Positions 1-6,938 of a stretch of 7,429 nucleotides of DNA are shown piece by piece. Position 1 is the stretch's first letter, and each line of letters begins with the position of its first letter. The translations under genes and the position numbers were made by a program. The notes below the pieces were generated by a model. It was given only the letters and a program-made list of their open reading frames with translations, had not been told where the DNA came from and ran no database searches. The stretch is taken from positions 1 through 7,429 of the forward strand of contig JANSYB010000092.1 of assembly GCA_024742655.1 (NCBI GenBank), read 5' to 3'. The DNA is from Paracoccaceae bacterium. GTDB taxonomy: Bacteria; Pseudomonadota; Alphaproteobacteria; Rhodobacterales; Rhodobacteraceae.

Positions 1-2
1 TG

Positions 3-836
3 GCCGAGACCGGCACCGCGGTTGCGGCGGGCGACAAGCTGAATGTCAGTCACGCGGCCATCAGCCAGCAGATCAAGGCGCTTGAGGCGCATATGGGGGT
101 GGCGCTCGTCGATCGGTCGGGGCGCGGACTTGTCCTGACGGATGCGGGGGCGCAACTGGCCGAGGCGCTCAGCTCCGGGTTCGGCACCATTGCGCGCAGC
201 ATCGAGGCGCTGACCGGCGCGGATGCGGACCGGGCGCTGCATATTTCGACCACACCGCTGTTCGCGTCGGGCTGGTTGATGCCGCAAATGGCGGGGTTTC
301 ACGCGCAATATCCCGGCGCGAACCTGATCATTAGTACCACGCCCAAGCTCGAACCGCTTGAGCCGGGCGGCGTGGATGTGGCGTTGCGATACGGGGATGG
401 CAACTGGTCCGGGCTGGACAGCACGCCCTTGCTGATCTCGCCCATGGTGCTGGTCGGGGCGCCCAGCCTTGTGGGGGAGGCACCGTTTTCCGATCCGTCC
501 GAACTGGCGCATTTTCCGCTGCTTGAGGATTTCGGGATCACCGAGGCGTCGGACTGGCTGCGGCAATCGGGTGTGGCCGAGCAGGGCAAGGCCGGTCTGG
601 TGCAGCTGCCCGGAAACCTGTTGCTGGATGCCGCGCGGGACGGGCGCGGCGTGGCGGTCGCGATCCGGTTTTTCGTCGAGAACGACCTGCAATCGGGGCG
701 CCTTCGGTTGCTGTTCGAGAATGACAACGGCAAGGGGTATCATATCGTGACGCGCCCGGGCGTGCAGCGCCCTGCGCTGAAGACCTTCCTGACATGGCTG
801 CGCCGCTGTGCCCGGGACTGCATGCCGCCGCAATAA
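3..836 (+). CDS. LysR-family transcriptional regulator, GcvA-like (5' end missing)
   Basis: The open frame enters from the left edge and ends at TAA 834-836, leaving 277 visible residues. The frame is open from position 3, well before the first in-window ATG (93). The bases before that ATG encode the winged helix-turn-helix: LNVSHAAISQQIKALEAHMG, followed by VALVDRSGR and LTDAGAQLAEA. This is the classic LysR N-terminal motif, so only about 20 residues should be missing from the usual length near 300. The rest, from about visible residue 80, fits the periplasmic-binding-like effector domain, with ISTTPLFASGWLMPQM and GGVDVALRYGDG resembling the GcvA/AmpR branch. It is expected to be a cytoplasmic DNA-binding regulator responding to a small ligand. 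Neither ligand nor target can be read from the sequence. It points toward the cco operon but is separated from it by an FNR-type box, so it is probably not part of that transcript. LysR family is near certain; the subfamily is tentative. Confidence 0.93.
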   Translation, partial: AETGTAVAAGDKLNVSHAAISQQIKALEAHMGVALVDRSGRGLVLTDAGAQLAEALSSGFGTIARSIEALTGADADRALHISTTPLFASGWLMPQMAGFHAQYPGANLIISTTPKLEPLEPGGVDVALRYGDGNWSGLDSTPLLISPMVLVGAPSLVGEAPFSDPSELAHFPLLEDFGITEASDWLRQSGVAEQGKAGLVQLPGNLLLDAARDGRGVAVAIRFFVENDLQSGRLRLLFENDNGKGYHIVTRPGVQRPALKTFLTWLRRCARDCMPPQ

Positions 837-857
837 GATCAGTTTGAGAGTCAGAAT

Positions 858-871
858 TTGACACAGGTCAA
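858..871 (+). promoter_or_regulatory. FNR/FnrL-type binding site upstream of ccoG
   Basis: TTGACACAGGTCAA is a perfect 5-4-5 inverted repeat (TTGAC, ACAG, GTCAA). It fits the FNR-family pattern TTGAY-N4-RTCAA used by FnrL-type oxygen sensors in Rhodobacterales. Its centre (864.5) lies about 72 bases before the proposed TTG start of ccoG. A class II arrangement (-41.5) would put transcription start near 906. No strong -10 element is visible: the AC-rich stretch at 891-899 is poor, and CATAAC at 913-918 matches four of six bases but would leave almost no leader before the Shine-Dalgarno sequence. TTGACA within the site also matches a -35 hexamer, but lacks a good -10 at 16-18 bases. Known biology (cbb3 biogenesis induced at low oxygen) supports the call. 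NNR/Dnr-type paralogues recognise similar sites and cannot be excluded. Confidence 0.75.
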
Positions 872-922
872 GGCTGCGCTGCCGGCAAGCTGACAAAACC
901 GGATCAACAGGACATAACACAT

Positions 923-927
923 CCGGA
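923..927 (+). promoter_or_regulatory. Shine-Dalgarno sequence that favours the ccoG TTG start
   Basis: CGGAG at 923-927 lies nine bases before TTG 937-939. It directly abuts GTG 928-930, which leaves no room for initiation there. The spacing therefore favours TTG as the ccoG start codon over the upstream in-frame GTG. Confidence 0.6.
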
Positions 928-936
928 GTGATTCCG

Positions 937-2373
937 TTGGCCGATACCCAACCCGACGCCCCCCCGAGCCTTTATGCCGCGCGTGAGCCGATCTTTCCCA
1001 AGCGGGTCTACGGGAATTTCCGTAATCTGAAGTGGGTGATCATGATCGTCACTCTGGGTATCTATTACCTGACCCCGTGGATCCGGTGGGACAGGGGGCC
1101 GAACATGCCCGATCAGGCGGTTCTGGTGGACCTTGCCAACCGGCGCTTCTTTTTCTTCTGGATCGAGATCTGGCCGCACGAATTCTATTTCGTCGCGGGC
1201 CTTCTGGTGATGGCGGGTCTGGGGCTGTTCCTGTTCACCTCCGCGCTTGGGCGTGTGTGGTGCGGATATACCTGCCCGCAAACCGTCTGGACCGATCTTT
1301 TCATCCTCGTGGAACGCTGGATCGAGGGGGACCGCAACGCGCGGTTGCGCCTGCACCGGCAGAAGAAATGGGATGTCCGCAAGGCCCGGCTGCGGCTGAC
1401 CAAGTGGGTGTCATGGCTGTTGATCGCGGCGGCGACAGGCGGGGCCTGGGTGTTCTATTTCACCGATGCACCAACCCTGCTGGTCGATTTGTTCACGATG
1501 AACGCGCATCCGATCGCCTATACGACCATCGCCGTGCTGACCGGCACCACGTTCTTTTTCGGCGGCATCGCGCGCGAGCAGGTCTGCATCTATGCCTGCC
1601 CCTGGCCGCGCATCCAGGCCGCGATGATGGACGAGGATACCCTGACCGTTGGCTATCGCGAGTGGCGCGGGGAGCCGCGCAAGAATTCCGAAGAGGTCAA
1701 GGCCGGGGCGGAACAGGGCGATTGCATCGACTGCATGGCCTGCGTGAATGTCTGCCCTATGGGGATCGACATCCGCGACGGTCAGCAGCTGGAATGTATC
1801 ACCTGTGCACTGTGCATCGACGCCTGCGACGAGATCATGGAAAAGATCGGCAAACCGCGCGGCCTGATCGACTACATGGCCCTGACCGACGAGGTGCGCG
1901 AGCGCGAGGGCAAATCGCCCAAGCCCATCATGCAGCATATCCTGCGCCCGCGCACGATCCTGTACACCAGCCTGTGGTCGTTGGTCGGTGTCGGCCTTGT
2001 CTTTGCCCTGTTCATCCGACCCGAGATCGACATGACAGTGGCCCCGGTGCGCAACCCGACCTTCGTGACGCTGTCGGATGGCTCGATCCGCAACACCTAC
2101 GAGGTGCGGCTGCGCAACAAGCAGGGCGAGGATCGACCCTTCCGCGTCTCCGTGACGGGCGACCCGGCCGTGCGGGTGCAGCTTGAGGGCACGCCCTATG
2201 AAACCGTGGATGTGCCGGCGGATTCCACCCACCTGCAGCGGGTCTACCTGATCGCACCGCCGGGATCCGACCCGGCCGAGGCAGAGCGCAGCGATGTGCG
2301 GCTTTGGGTCGAGGACATCTCGAATGGCGACCGGGCCTACAAGGACACGATCTTTAACGGAAAGGCAAACTGA
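937..2373 (+). CDS. ccoG: Cytochrome c oxidase accessory protein CcoG (FixG/RdxA-type membrane ferredoxin)
   Basis: CcoG is an inner-membrane iron-sulfur protein that in Rhodobacter reduces Cu(II) to Cu(I) for cbb3 oxidase assembly. With the TTG start the protein has 478 residues, normal for the family. It shows about five membrane segments (near residues 33-50, 83-101, 155-175, 193-209 and 340-360). Two CxxxC pairs sit beside membrane helices: C109/C113 (WCGYTC) and C217/C221 (VCIYAC). A dicluster ferredoxin region follows, with C263, C266, C269, C273 and C287, C290, C293, C297, suited to two [4Fe-4S] clusters. After the last helix comes a soluble C-terminal domain of the FixG immunoglobulin-like type. 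A GTG at 928 is in frame but has no Shine-Dalgarno spacing, and the conserved SLYAAREPIFPKRV stretch begins a few residues after the TTG start. The stop TGA (2371-2373) overlaps the ccoH ATG by one base. Identity is very secure; only the exact start is uncertain. Confidence 0.97.
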   Translation: MADTQPDAPPSLYAAREPIFPKRVYGNFRNLKWVIMIVTLGIYYLTPWIRWDRGPNMPDQAVLVDLANRRFFFFWIEIWPHEFYFVAGLLVMAGLGLFLFTSALGRVWCGYTCPQTVWTDLFILVERWIEGDRNARLRLHRQKKWDVRKARLRLTKWVSWLLIAAATGGAWVFYFTDAPTLLVDLFTMNAHPIAYTTIAVLTGTTFFFGGIAREQVCIYACPWPRIQAAMMDEDTLTVGYREWRGEPRKNSEEVKAGAEQGDCIDCMACVNVCPMGIDIRDGQQLECITCALCIDACDEIMEKIGKPRGLIDYMALTDEVREREGKSPKPIMQHILRPRTILYTSLWSLVGVGLVFALFIRPEIDMTVAPVRNPTFVTLSDGSIRNTYEVRLRNKQGEDRPFRVSVTGDPAVRVQLEGTPYETVDVPADSTHLQRVYLIAPPGSDPAEAERSDVRLWVEDISNGDRAYKDTIFNGKAN

Positions 2374-2843
2374 TGACTGACACCACGACAAGCGAACGGC
2401 GCCTGACCGGCTGGCATGTTCTTGGTATTTTCGTAGGCGCCTTCGGCGTCATCATCACGGTGAACCTGTTTCTGGCCTATTCGGCCGTCAGCACGTTCCC
2501 CGGTCTCGAGGTCAAGAATTCCTATGTCGCGAGCCAGACGTTCGATGATCGCAAGGCGGCCCAGGAATCGCTGGGTTGGACCGTGGGCGCGCATCACAAG
2601 GACGGACAGCTCCGGCTGAGCATCACCGACACCGCCGGTGATCCCGTGATGGTTGGCGGGCTCGAGGCCACGGTGGGCCGCGCCACCCATGTCAAGCAGG
2701 ACGTCACGCCCGAGTTCATGTTCAATGGCACGGATTATGTGGCCGATGTGCCGCTTGGTGACGGCAACTGGAATATCCGCATGAAGGCCCTGTCCGAGGA
2801 CGGCACTGTGTTCCAGCAACGCGTCGTTCTGATCAAGGACTGA
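2373..2843 (+). CDS. ccoH: cbb3 oxidase assembly protein CcoH (FixH family)
   Basis: This 156-residue protein matches the FixH/CcoH family in size, position and architecture. A short cytoplasmic N-terminus precedes one membrane anchor at about residues 13-37 (WHVLGIFVGAFGVIITVNLF), and a periplasmic domain of about 115 residues follows. The family's conserved features are visible: a Y-x-A-S-Q stretch shortly after the anchor (YVASQ, 51-55) and a late GxW in PLGDGNW (127-133). CcoH is known from Rhodobacter to be needed for stable cbb3 oxidase and to stay associated with the complex. Its ATG overlaps the ccoG stop (TGATG), and GGAAAGG at 2359-2365 serves as the ribosome site, so translational coupling is likely. 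No unusual residues or breaks are seen. It is less conserved than its neighbours, and the call rests partly on its position between ccoG and ccoI. Confidence 0.94.
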   Translation: MTDTTTSERRLTGWHVLGIFVGAFGVIITVNLFLAYSAVSTFPGLEVKNSYVASQTFDDRKAAQESLGWTVGAHHKDGQLRLSITDTAGDPVMVGGLEATVGRATHVKQDVTPEFMFNGTDYVADVPLGDGNWNIRMKALSEDGTVFQQRVVLIKD

Positions 2844-2848
2844 ACCGC

Positions 2849-5047
2849 ATGACCGCCACGATGCGCCAACCCCCATCGGCCTGCCCGGCCTGCGCCGCCG
2901 CCCCGGCGGCCGAGACGCTCGCCGACCGGGCCGCGCCGGAGAATGCGCAGATCGTGCTCAGCCTGCCGACGATCCATTGCTCGGCCTGTATCAGCAAGAT
3001 CGAAAAGGCGCTGGAGGGCCATCCCGACGTGCGGTCGGCCCGGGTGAACCTGACCCTCAAGCGCGCCAGTATCGAGGCCGAACCGCAGGTCAGCGCGGCG
3101 GATATGGTCGCCTTTGTCGAGGGGCTGGGATACGAGGCGCATGAGCTGGATGCCGGTGCGCTGAGTGCGACGGCCACCGACAAGGCGGGCCGCGATTTGC
3201 TGATGCGGCTGGCGGTGGCGGGCTTTGCCAGCATGAACGTCATGCTTTTGTCGGTATCGGTCTGGTCGGGGGCCGAGGCCGCGACCCGCGACATGTTCCA
3301 CTGGATTTCGGCGGCCATCGCCTTGCCCGCGATCGCCTTTTCCGGTCAGCCGTTTTTCCGCAACGCGTGGGCGGCGCTGAAGAACCGGCAGCTGAACATG
3401 GACGTGCCGATCACGCTGGCCATCGTGCTGGCGATCGTGACCTCGCTTTGGGAAACGGCGTTGTCGGGAAAACACGCCTATTTTGATGCGGCGATCGCAC
3501 TGACGTTTTTCCTGCTGGCGGGGCGTTACCTGGATCATCGTACACGTGCGATTGCCCGGTCCGCGGCCGAGGAACTGACCGCGCTGGAGGTGCCGCGCGC
3601 GATGCGCCTGCGCGCCGATGGCACGGAAGAAGAAATCAATGTCGCCGACCTGGCCGTGGGTGACCTGATCCGGGTGCGACCCGGCGGGCGCATGCCCGTG
3701 GACGGTGAAATCACCGAGGGCACATCCGAGATCGACCGCTCCCTGCTGACCGGTGAAACGCTGCCGGTTTTCGCGGCCGAGGGTCAGACCGTCAGCGCCG
3801 GGGAGGTCAACCTGACCGGGCCGTTGACGATCCGGGCCACGGCAGTGGGGCAGGATACATCTTTGCACCAGATGGCCGATCTGGTGGCGATCGCGGAGTC
3901 GGGGCGTTCGCGCTATACCTCTCTGGCCGACAGCGCGGCCAAGCTTTATGCGCCGGGGGTGCATATCCTGTCGGCGCTCGCCTTCGTGGGCTGGTATCTT
4001 TACACGTTCGACATGCGCACCGCGCTGAATATCGCGGCGGCGGTGCTGATCATCACATGTCCCTGCGCGCTTGGCCTTGCGGTGCCGGCGGTGACGACGG
4101 CGGCCAGCGGGCGGCTTTTCCGCAAGGGGATGCTGATCAAGCACGCCACCGCGCTCGAGCGGCTGGCACAGGTGGACACGGTCGTTTTCGACAAGACCGG
4201 CACGCTGACGGCGGGCACACCCGAACTGACCAATCTCGACCGGCTGGATCGGCAGGAGCTTGAGCTGGCGCTGGCGCTGGCGCAGGGCTCATCCCATCCG
4301 CTCTCGCAGGCGATCACGCGCGCCGCCCGCGAGGCCGGTGTGGCCGCCGCCCGCGTCACCCGGATCACCGAGGTGCCGGGCTACGGCACGCGCGGGGAGT
4401 TCGAGGGACAGGAGGTGCGTCTGGGCCGGGCCAGCTGGGTCGGCGCGGCGGGCCTTTCACAAACCGCAGCCTTTCTGAAACTGGGCGACGCCCGGCCCGT
4501 GGCCCTGACCTTTGCCGACCGGCTGCGCGAGGGCGCGCAGGAGGCGGTCGAGGCGCTGATGGCGGCGGGCAAGGACGTGTACCTGATGTCTGGCGACACG
4601 ACGGGCGCGGTCGAGGACCTGGCCCGGCGTCTGGGCATCCGGCACTGGCTGGCCGAGGCCCTGCCGGCGGACAAGGCCGCGCGGGTGCAGGCGCTGGCCG
4701 AAGAGGGGGCGTATGTCCTGATGGTGGGCGACGGGCTGAACGACACCGCGGCCCTGGCGGCGGCGCATGTGTCGATCTCGCCGGCCTCGGCGCTGGATGC
4801 CGCCCGGGTGGCCAGTGATATCGTGCTGTTGGGCGGGGACCTGTCGCCGATTGCGTCGGCCTGTGCCACGGCACGCGCCGCCACGCGCCGCATCCGCGAG
4901 AATTTCCGTATCGCGACGGTTTACAACATCATTGCCGTGCCGCTGGCCATTGCCGGTCTGGCCACGCCGCTGATCGCGGCCTTGGCCATGTCGGCCAGTT
5001 CGATCACGGTGTCGCTCAACGCGCTGCGGCTGAGGGGGAAAGCATGA
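2849..5047 (+). CDS. ccoI: Copper-exporting P1B-type ATPase CcoI (FixI)
   Basis: CcoI is an inner-membrane P-type ATPase that moves Cu(I) outward for the CuB centre of cbb3 oxidase. All catalytic elements of its 732 residues are visible. An N-terminal heavy-metal domain carries C44/C47 in IHCSAC, preceded by a separate CPAC at 12-15. Four helices come before the actuator loop with TGET at 301-304. The CPC metal site is C404-P405-C406, followed by the phosphorylation motif DKTGT at 448-452, the class-specific HP at 483-484, and the hinge GDGLND at 627-632. The last two helices contain YN (692-693) and MSASS (714-718), the ligand pattern of Cu(I)-type P1B-1 pumps. The gene lies five bases after ccoH with AAGGA at 2835-2839, and its stop overlaps the ccoS start in ATGA. 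Context (ccoGH before, ccoS after) separates it from the detoxifying CopA paralogue. No defects are seen. Confidence 0.97.
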   Translation: MTATMRQPPSACPACAAAPAAETLADRAAPENAQIVLSLPTIHCSACISKIEKALEGHPDVRSARVNLTLKRASIEAEPQVSAADMVAFVEGLGYEAHELDAGALSATATDKAGRDLLMRLAVAGFASMNVMLLSVSVWSGAEAATRDMFHWISAAIALPAIAFSGQPFFRNAWAALKNRQLNMDVPITLAIVLAIVTSLWETALSGKHAYFDAAIALTFFLLAGRYLDHRTRAIARSAAEELTALEVPRAMRLRADGTEEEINVADLAVGDLIRVRPGGRMPVDGEITEGTSEIDRSLLTGETLPVFAAEGQTVSAGEVNLTGPLTIRATAVGQDTSLHQMADLVAIAESGRSRYTSLADSAAKLYAPGVHILSALAFVGWYLYTFDMRTALNIAAAVLIITCPCALGLAVPAVTTAASGRLFRKGMLIKHATALERLAQVDTVVFDKTGTLTAGTPELTNLDRLDRQELELALALAQGSSHPLSQAITRAAREAGVAAARVTRITEVPGYGTRGEFEGQEVRLGRASWVGAAGLSQTAAFLKLGDARPVALTFADRLREGAQEAVEALMAAGKDVYLMSGDTTGAVEDLARRLGIRHWLAEALPADKAARVQALAEEGAYVLMVGDGLNDTAALAAAHVSISPASALDAARVASDIVLLGGDLSPIASACATARAATRRIRENFRIATVYNIIAVPLAIAGLATPLIAALAMSASSITVSLNALRLRGKA

Positions 5048-5202
5048 ACATTCTGGCGTATCTCATCCCGATTTCGCTGATCCTCGGGGGTCTGGGACTG
5101 GCCTTTTTCGTGTGGACGGTCCGCACCAACCAGTATGACGATCCCGAAGGCGATGCCCGCAGGATCCTGCGCGACGATTACGACGATCACCCCAAGCCCT
5201 GA
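5044..5202 (+). CDS. ccoS: cbb3 oxidase maturation protein CcoS (FixS)
   Basis: This short gene encodes 52 residues. It starts at ATG 5044, overlapping the ccoI stop by four bases (ATGA), and ends at TGA 5200-5202. The product has one membrane helix (residues 4-25, YLIPISLILGGLGLAFFVWT) followed by the conserved NQYDDPEGDARRIL stretch (29-42), which matches the family hallmark of Q-[YF]-DD-x-x-G-x-x-x-RIL. The tail is short and acidic with a His-Pro-Lys-Pro end. In Rhodobacter capsulatus, CcoS is required for insertion of haem and copper cofactors into cbb3 oxidase, although its mechanism is unknown. The overlap with ccoI suggests translational coupling. It is the last gene of the ccoGHIS unit here. 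Family membership is clear despite the small size. Confidence 0.95.
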   Translation: MNILAYLIPISLILGGLGLAFFVWTVRTNQYDDPEGDARRILRDDYDDHPKP

Positions 5203-5322
5203 CGCCTGATCCAAAGGCGCGCCTGCGGCGCACGGAATCTCTCGTCCTCCCCCTTTGGGGTCGTCCTCGGGCAGCGAAGGGCGACGTGGTGCTATCGGGA
5301 CTTGCTGTGCAGGCGAAGCCGG
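5203..5322. other. Spacer between convergent genes, weak hairpins only
   Basis: ccoS ends at 5202 and the minus-strand carboxypeptidase gene ends at 5323, so both transcripts should terminate here. Two GC-rich hairpins are possible just after ccoS: CGCCT/AGGCG (5203-5207 with 5215-5219) and GCGCC/GGCGC with a TGC loop (5219-5231). They touch at 5219, so they probably do not form together. CCCC-TTT-GGGG occurs at 5250-5260. None has a T tract on either strand, so a canonical intrinsic terminator cannot be claimed. Rho-dependent termination is possible. No gene is visible. Confidence 0.5.
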
Positions 5323-6792
5323 TCAGGCGCCGCCGCCCGGTTCGATCATGAAGCACGTGACCTGCTTGGCCTGCAAGCGGCGGCAGGCCAGATCGGCGGT
5401 TTCACGGGTCAGGCCCATGAAATTCGCGTCGAAGCCGGTCGGGCGCTTGACCACCTTGCGCAGGGAGCCGTCCAGCGTCTCCATCTCGTTCAGCGCGGTC
5501 TTCAGCAGAACCTTGCGGGCCTTGTACTGGCTTTGATACCGACCCACGTTGATGCCCCAGTGGCGCCCGCCCGAGGTGGAAATGCGCGTCACGACACGCT
5601 GTACCGGATCGCCTGCCGGTTCGGCACTGGCCGTGGCGTCGACGCTGGCGAGAACCAGATCTTTCGGGCGCGCCTTGGGCGGGGTGGCCGAGGCCGGTGC
5701 AGCCTCTGGCGCGATGGATTCCGCCGCGGCCAGAAGGGCCTTTTCTATGTCGGCCTTGTTGCCGACATCCGCCGGTTCAGCTTCGGCCACGACCACGGCC
5801 AAGGTGGGTGTTTCGCCGGGGCGCAGTTGCGGACGAAGACTTTTGCGGACGGCGGCGGCAGACGCAAGGCGCACGGTCTTGCCGACCCCGCCGGGAACGG
5901 AATGCCCGTCACCACCGCCGACCTTGCCCAGGTAGGGCGGTTTGGCCGGACGGTGCAGGGCCACGCGGGACGGGGCCCGGCGAAAGCCAAGGTCCAGCAA
6001 TTCCGCCACCTTGGCGTTGCGTGTCGCGGTGGAGCGGCCGCCGAAGACGGTCGCGATGATACGCTCACCGCCGCGTTCGGCACTGGCGGTCAGGTTGAAG
6101 CCCGCCGCGCGGGTGTAGCCGGTCTTGATCCCGTCCGCACCACGGTAGCTTTGCAGCAGCTTACGGTTGGTGTGATAGACCTTGCGCACACCGGCATCGG
6201 CAGTGATGCGCGAGAACAGGTTGTAATATTCGGGGTAGTCATAGAACACGTGGCGGCCCAGGATCGTCATGTCGCGTGCCGTTGACAGATGCCCCGCCTC
6301 GGTCAGGCCATGGGCGTTCTTGAAGGTCGTCCGGGTCATGCCAAGCGCCTTGGCCGTGCGGTTCATGCGGCGTGCGAACGCGGCCTCGGAGCCCTCGATC
6401 GCCTCGGCCAGTGCCGTGGCGGCATCGTTGGCCGATTTGACTGCCGCGCCGCGAATGAGATAGCGCAGCCGGATGCTTTGCCCTGCCTTCAGCCCCAGTT
6501 TGCTGGGCGGTTCCGAGGCGGCGTGCTTGGATATGCGGACCGGTGTGTCGAGGCCGATCTCACCGTTTTCGACCGCCTCGAAGACGACGTAGAGCGTCAT
6601 CATCTTGGTCAGGGAGGCCGGGTGCAGGCGGGTGTCGGCATTGCGCGAATGCAGAACCTCGCCGGATCGTGCATCCATCACCATTGCCGCATAGGGGGCC
6701 GCCGCCGCACTGAGCGGGACAATCACCAGCATCCAGATCGTGGCCAAGGCCACAAGACCCCAGCGGAGGGGCTGTCTGTTCCTCGTGCGCAT
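5323..6792 (-). CDS. D-alanyl-D-alanine carboxypeptidase (class C PBP, DacA/DacC-like) with C-terminal SPOR domain
   Basis: This is a serine peptidase that removes the terminal D-Ala from peptidoglycan pentapeptides in the periplasm. From ATG 6790-6792 the protein has 489 residues and an evident signal peptide: basic RTRNRQPLRWG, a hydrophobic core LVALATIWMLVIVPL and a small-residue SAAAA cleavage region near residue 32. The three penicillin-binding motifs are present: SLTK (S60-K63), SAN (120-122) and KTG (223-225). After the catalytic domain comes an Ala/Pro/Lys-rich linker (about 310-400). Residues of about 411-485 match a SPOR fold (HWGINVGRYQSQYKAR, later GFDANFMGLTRETADLACRRL), which in this family binds denuded glycan at the septum. 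SPOR replaces the PBP5-type C-terminal membrane anchor. An in-frame ATG at 6840 would add 16 residues ahead of the signal peptide but lacks a Shine-Dalgarno; the chosen start has AAAGAG seven bases upstream. The function is secure; the start is likely. Confidence 0.94.
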   Translation of the reverse strand: MRTRNRQPLRWGLVALATIWMLVIVPLSAAAAPYAAMVMDARSGEVLHSRNADTRLHPASLTKMMTLYVVFEAVENGEIGLDTPVRISKHAASEPPSKLGLKAGQSIRLRYLIRGAAVKSANDAATALAEAIEGSEAAFARRMNRTAKALGMTRTTFKNAHGLTEAGHLSTARDMTILGRHVFYDYPEYYNLFSRITADAGVRKVYHTNRKLLQSYRGADGIKTGYTRAAGFNLTASAERGGERIIATVFGGRSTATRNAKVAELLDLGFRRAPSRVALHRPAKPPYLGKVGGGDGHSVPGGVGKTVRLASAAAVRKSLRPQLRPGETPTLAVVVAEAEPADVGNKADIEKALLAAAESIAPEAAPASATPPKARPKDLVLASVDATASAEPAGDPVQRVVTRISTSGGRHWGINVGRYQSQYKARKVLLKTALNEMETLDGSLRKVVKRPTGFDANFMGLTRETADLACRRLQAKQVTCFMIEPGGGA

Positions 6793-6799
6793 GGAACTG

Positions 6800-6805
6800 C
6801 TCTTT
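6800..6805 (-). promoter_or_regulatory. Shine-Dalgarno that favours the carboxypeptidase start
   Basis: On the minus strand AAAGAG ends seven bases before ATG 6790-6792. The alternative ATG at 6838-6840 is preceded by CATAAAAG, with no purine-rich ribosome site at normal spacing. Starting at 6792 also places the positively charged signal-peptide n-region at the true N-terminus. Confidence 0.5.
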
Positions 6806-6928
6806 TTCTGCCTCTGTGCCGCCGGTTTTCCGACTGACATCTTTTATGGAGATAAGGTTAGCACAGGCGAGAATCTGAATAAAGTGTTCATTTCCAAGGA
6901 TTTTGGATGGGCCACCGCATCATTTTTT

Positions 6929-6938
6929 CAACATGTTG
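6929..6938. repeat. Perfect 10-base palindrome
   Basis: CAACATGTTG reads the same on both strands; the flanking bases (T and T) do not extend the symmetry. It sits in the AT-rich spacer about 137 bases upstream of the carboxypeptidase start. It could be an operator half of a dimeric regulator or a chance palindrome. No regulator is assigned. Confidence 0.4.

Noticed and set aside
858..886. Sigma-70 promoter with TTGACA as the -35 box
   Set aside because: At 16-18 bases downstream the sequence is GC-rich (around 880-887) and has no -10 resemblance. The perfect dyad symmetry is better explained as an FNR-type site.
1032..2186. Second plus-strand frame inside ccoG (about 384 codons)
   Set aside because: It is a frame-shifted reading of ccoG, rich in Arg/Gly/His. 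The ccoG frame carries all expected cysteine motifs without interruption.
2735..4144. Long minus-strand open frame (about 469 codons) opposite ccoH/ccoI
   Set aside because: It lies antisense to a complete P1B ATPase with all motifs intact. Its translation is rich in Arg, His, Gln and Gly with no recognisable domain, as expected for a high-GC shadow frame.
5302..6285. Long plus-strand open frame (about 327 codons) opposite the carboxypeptidase gene
   Set aside because: It is antisense to a gene with signal peptide, SxxK, SxN, KTG and SPOR features. The composition is low-complexity Gly/Arg/Ala with no family resemblance.
6893..6907. Small inverted repeat TCCAA/TTGGA in the spacer
   Set aside because: Five-base arms in AT-rich sequence are expected by chance; there is no T tract or link to a gene end.
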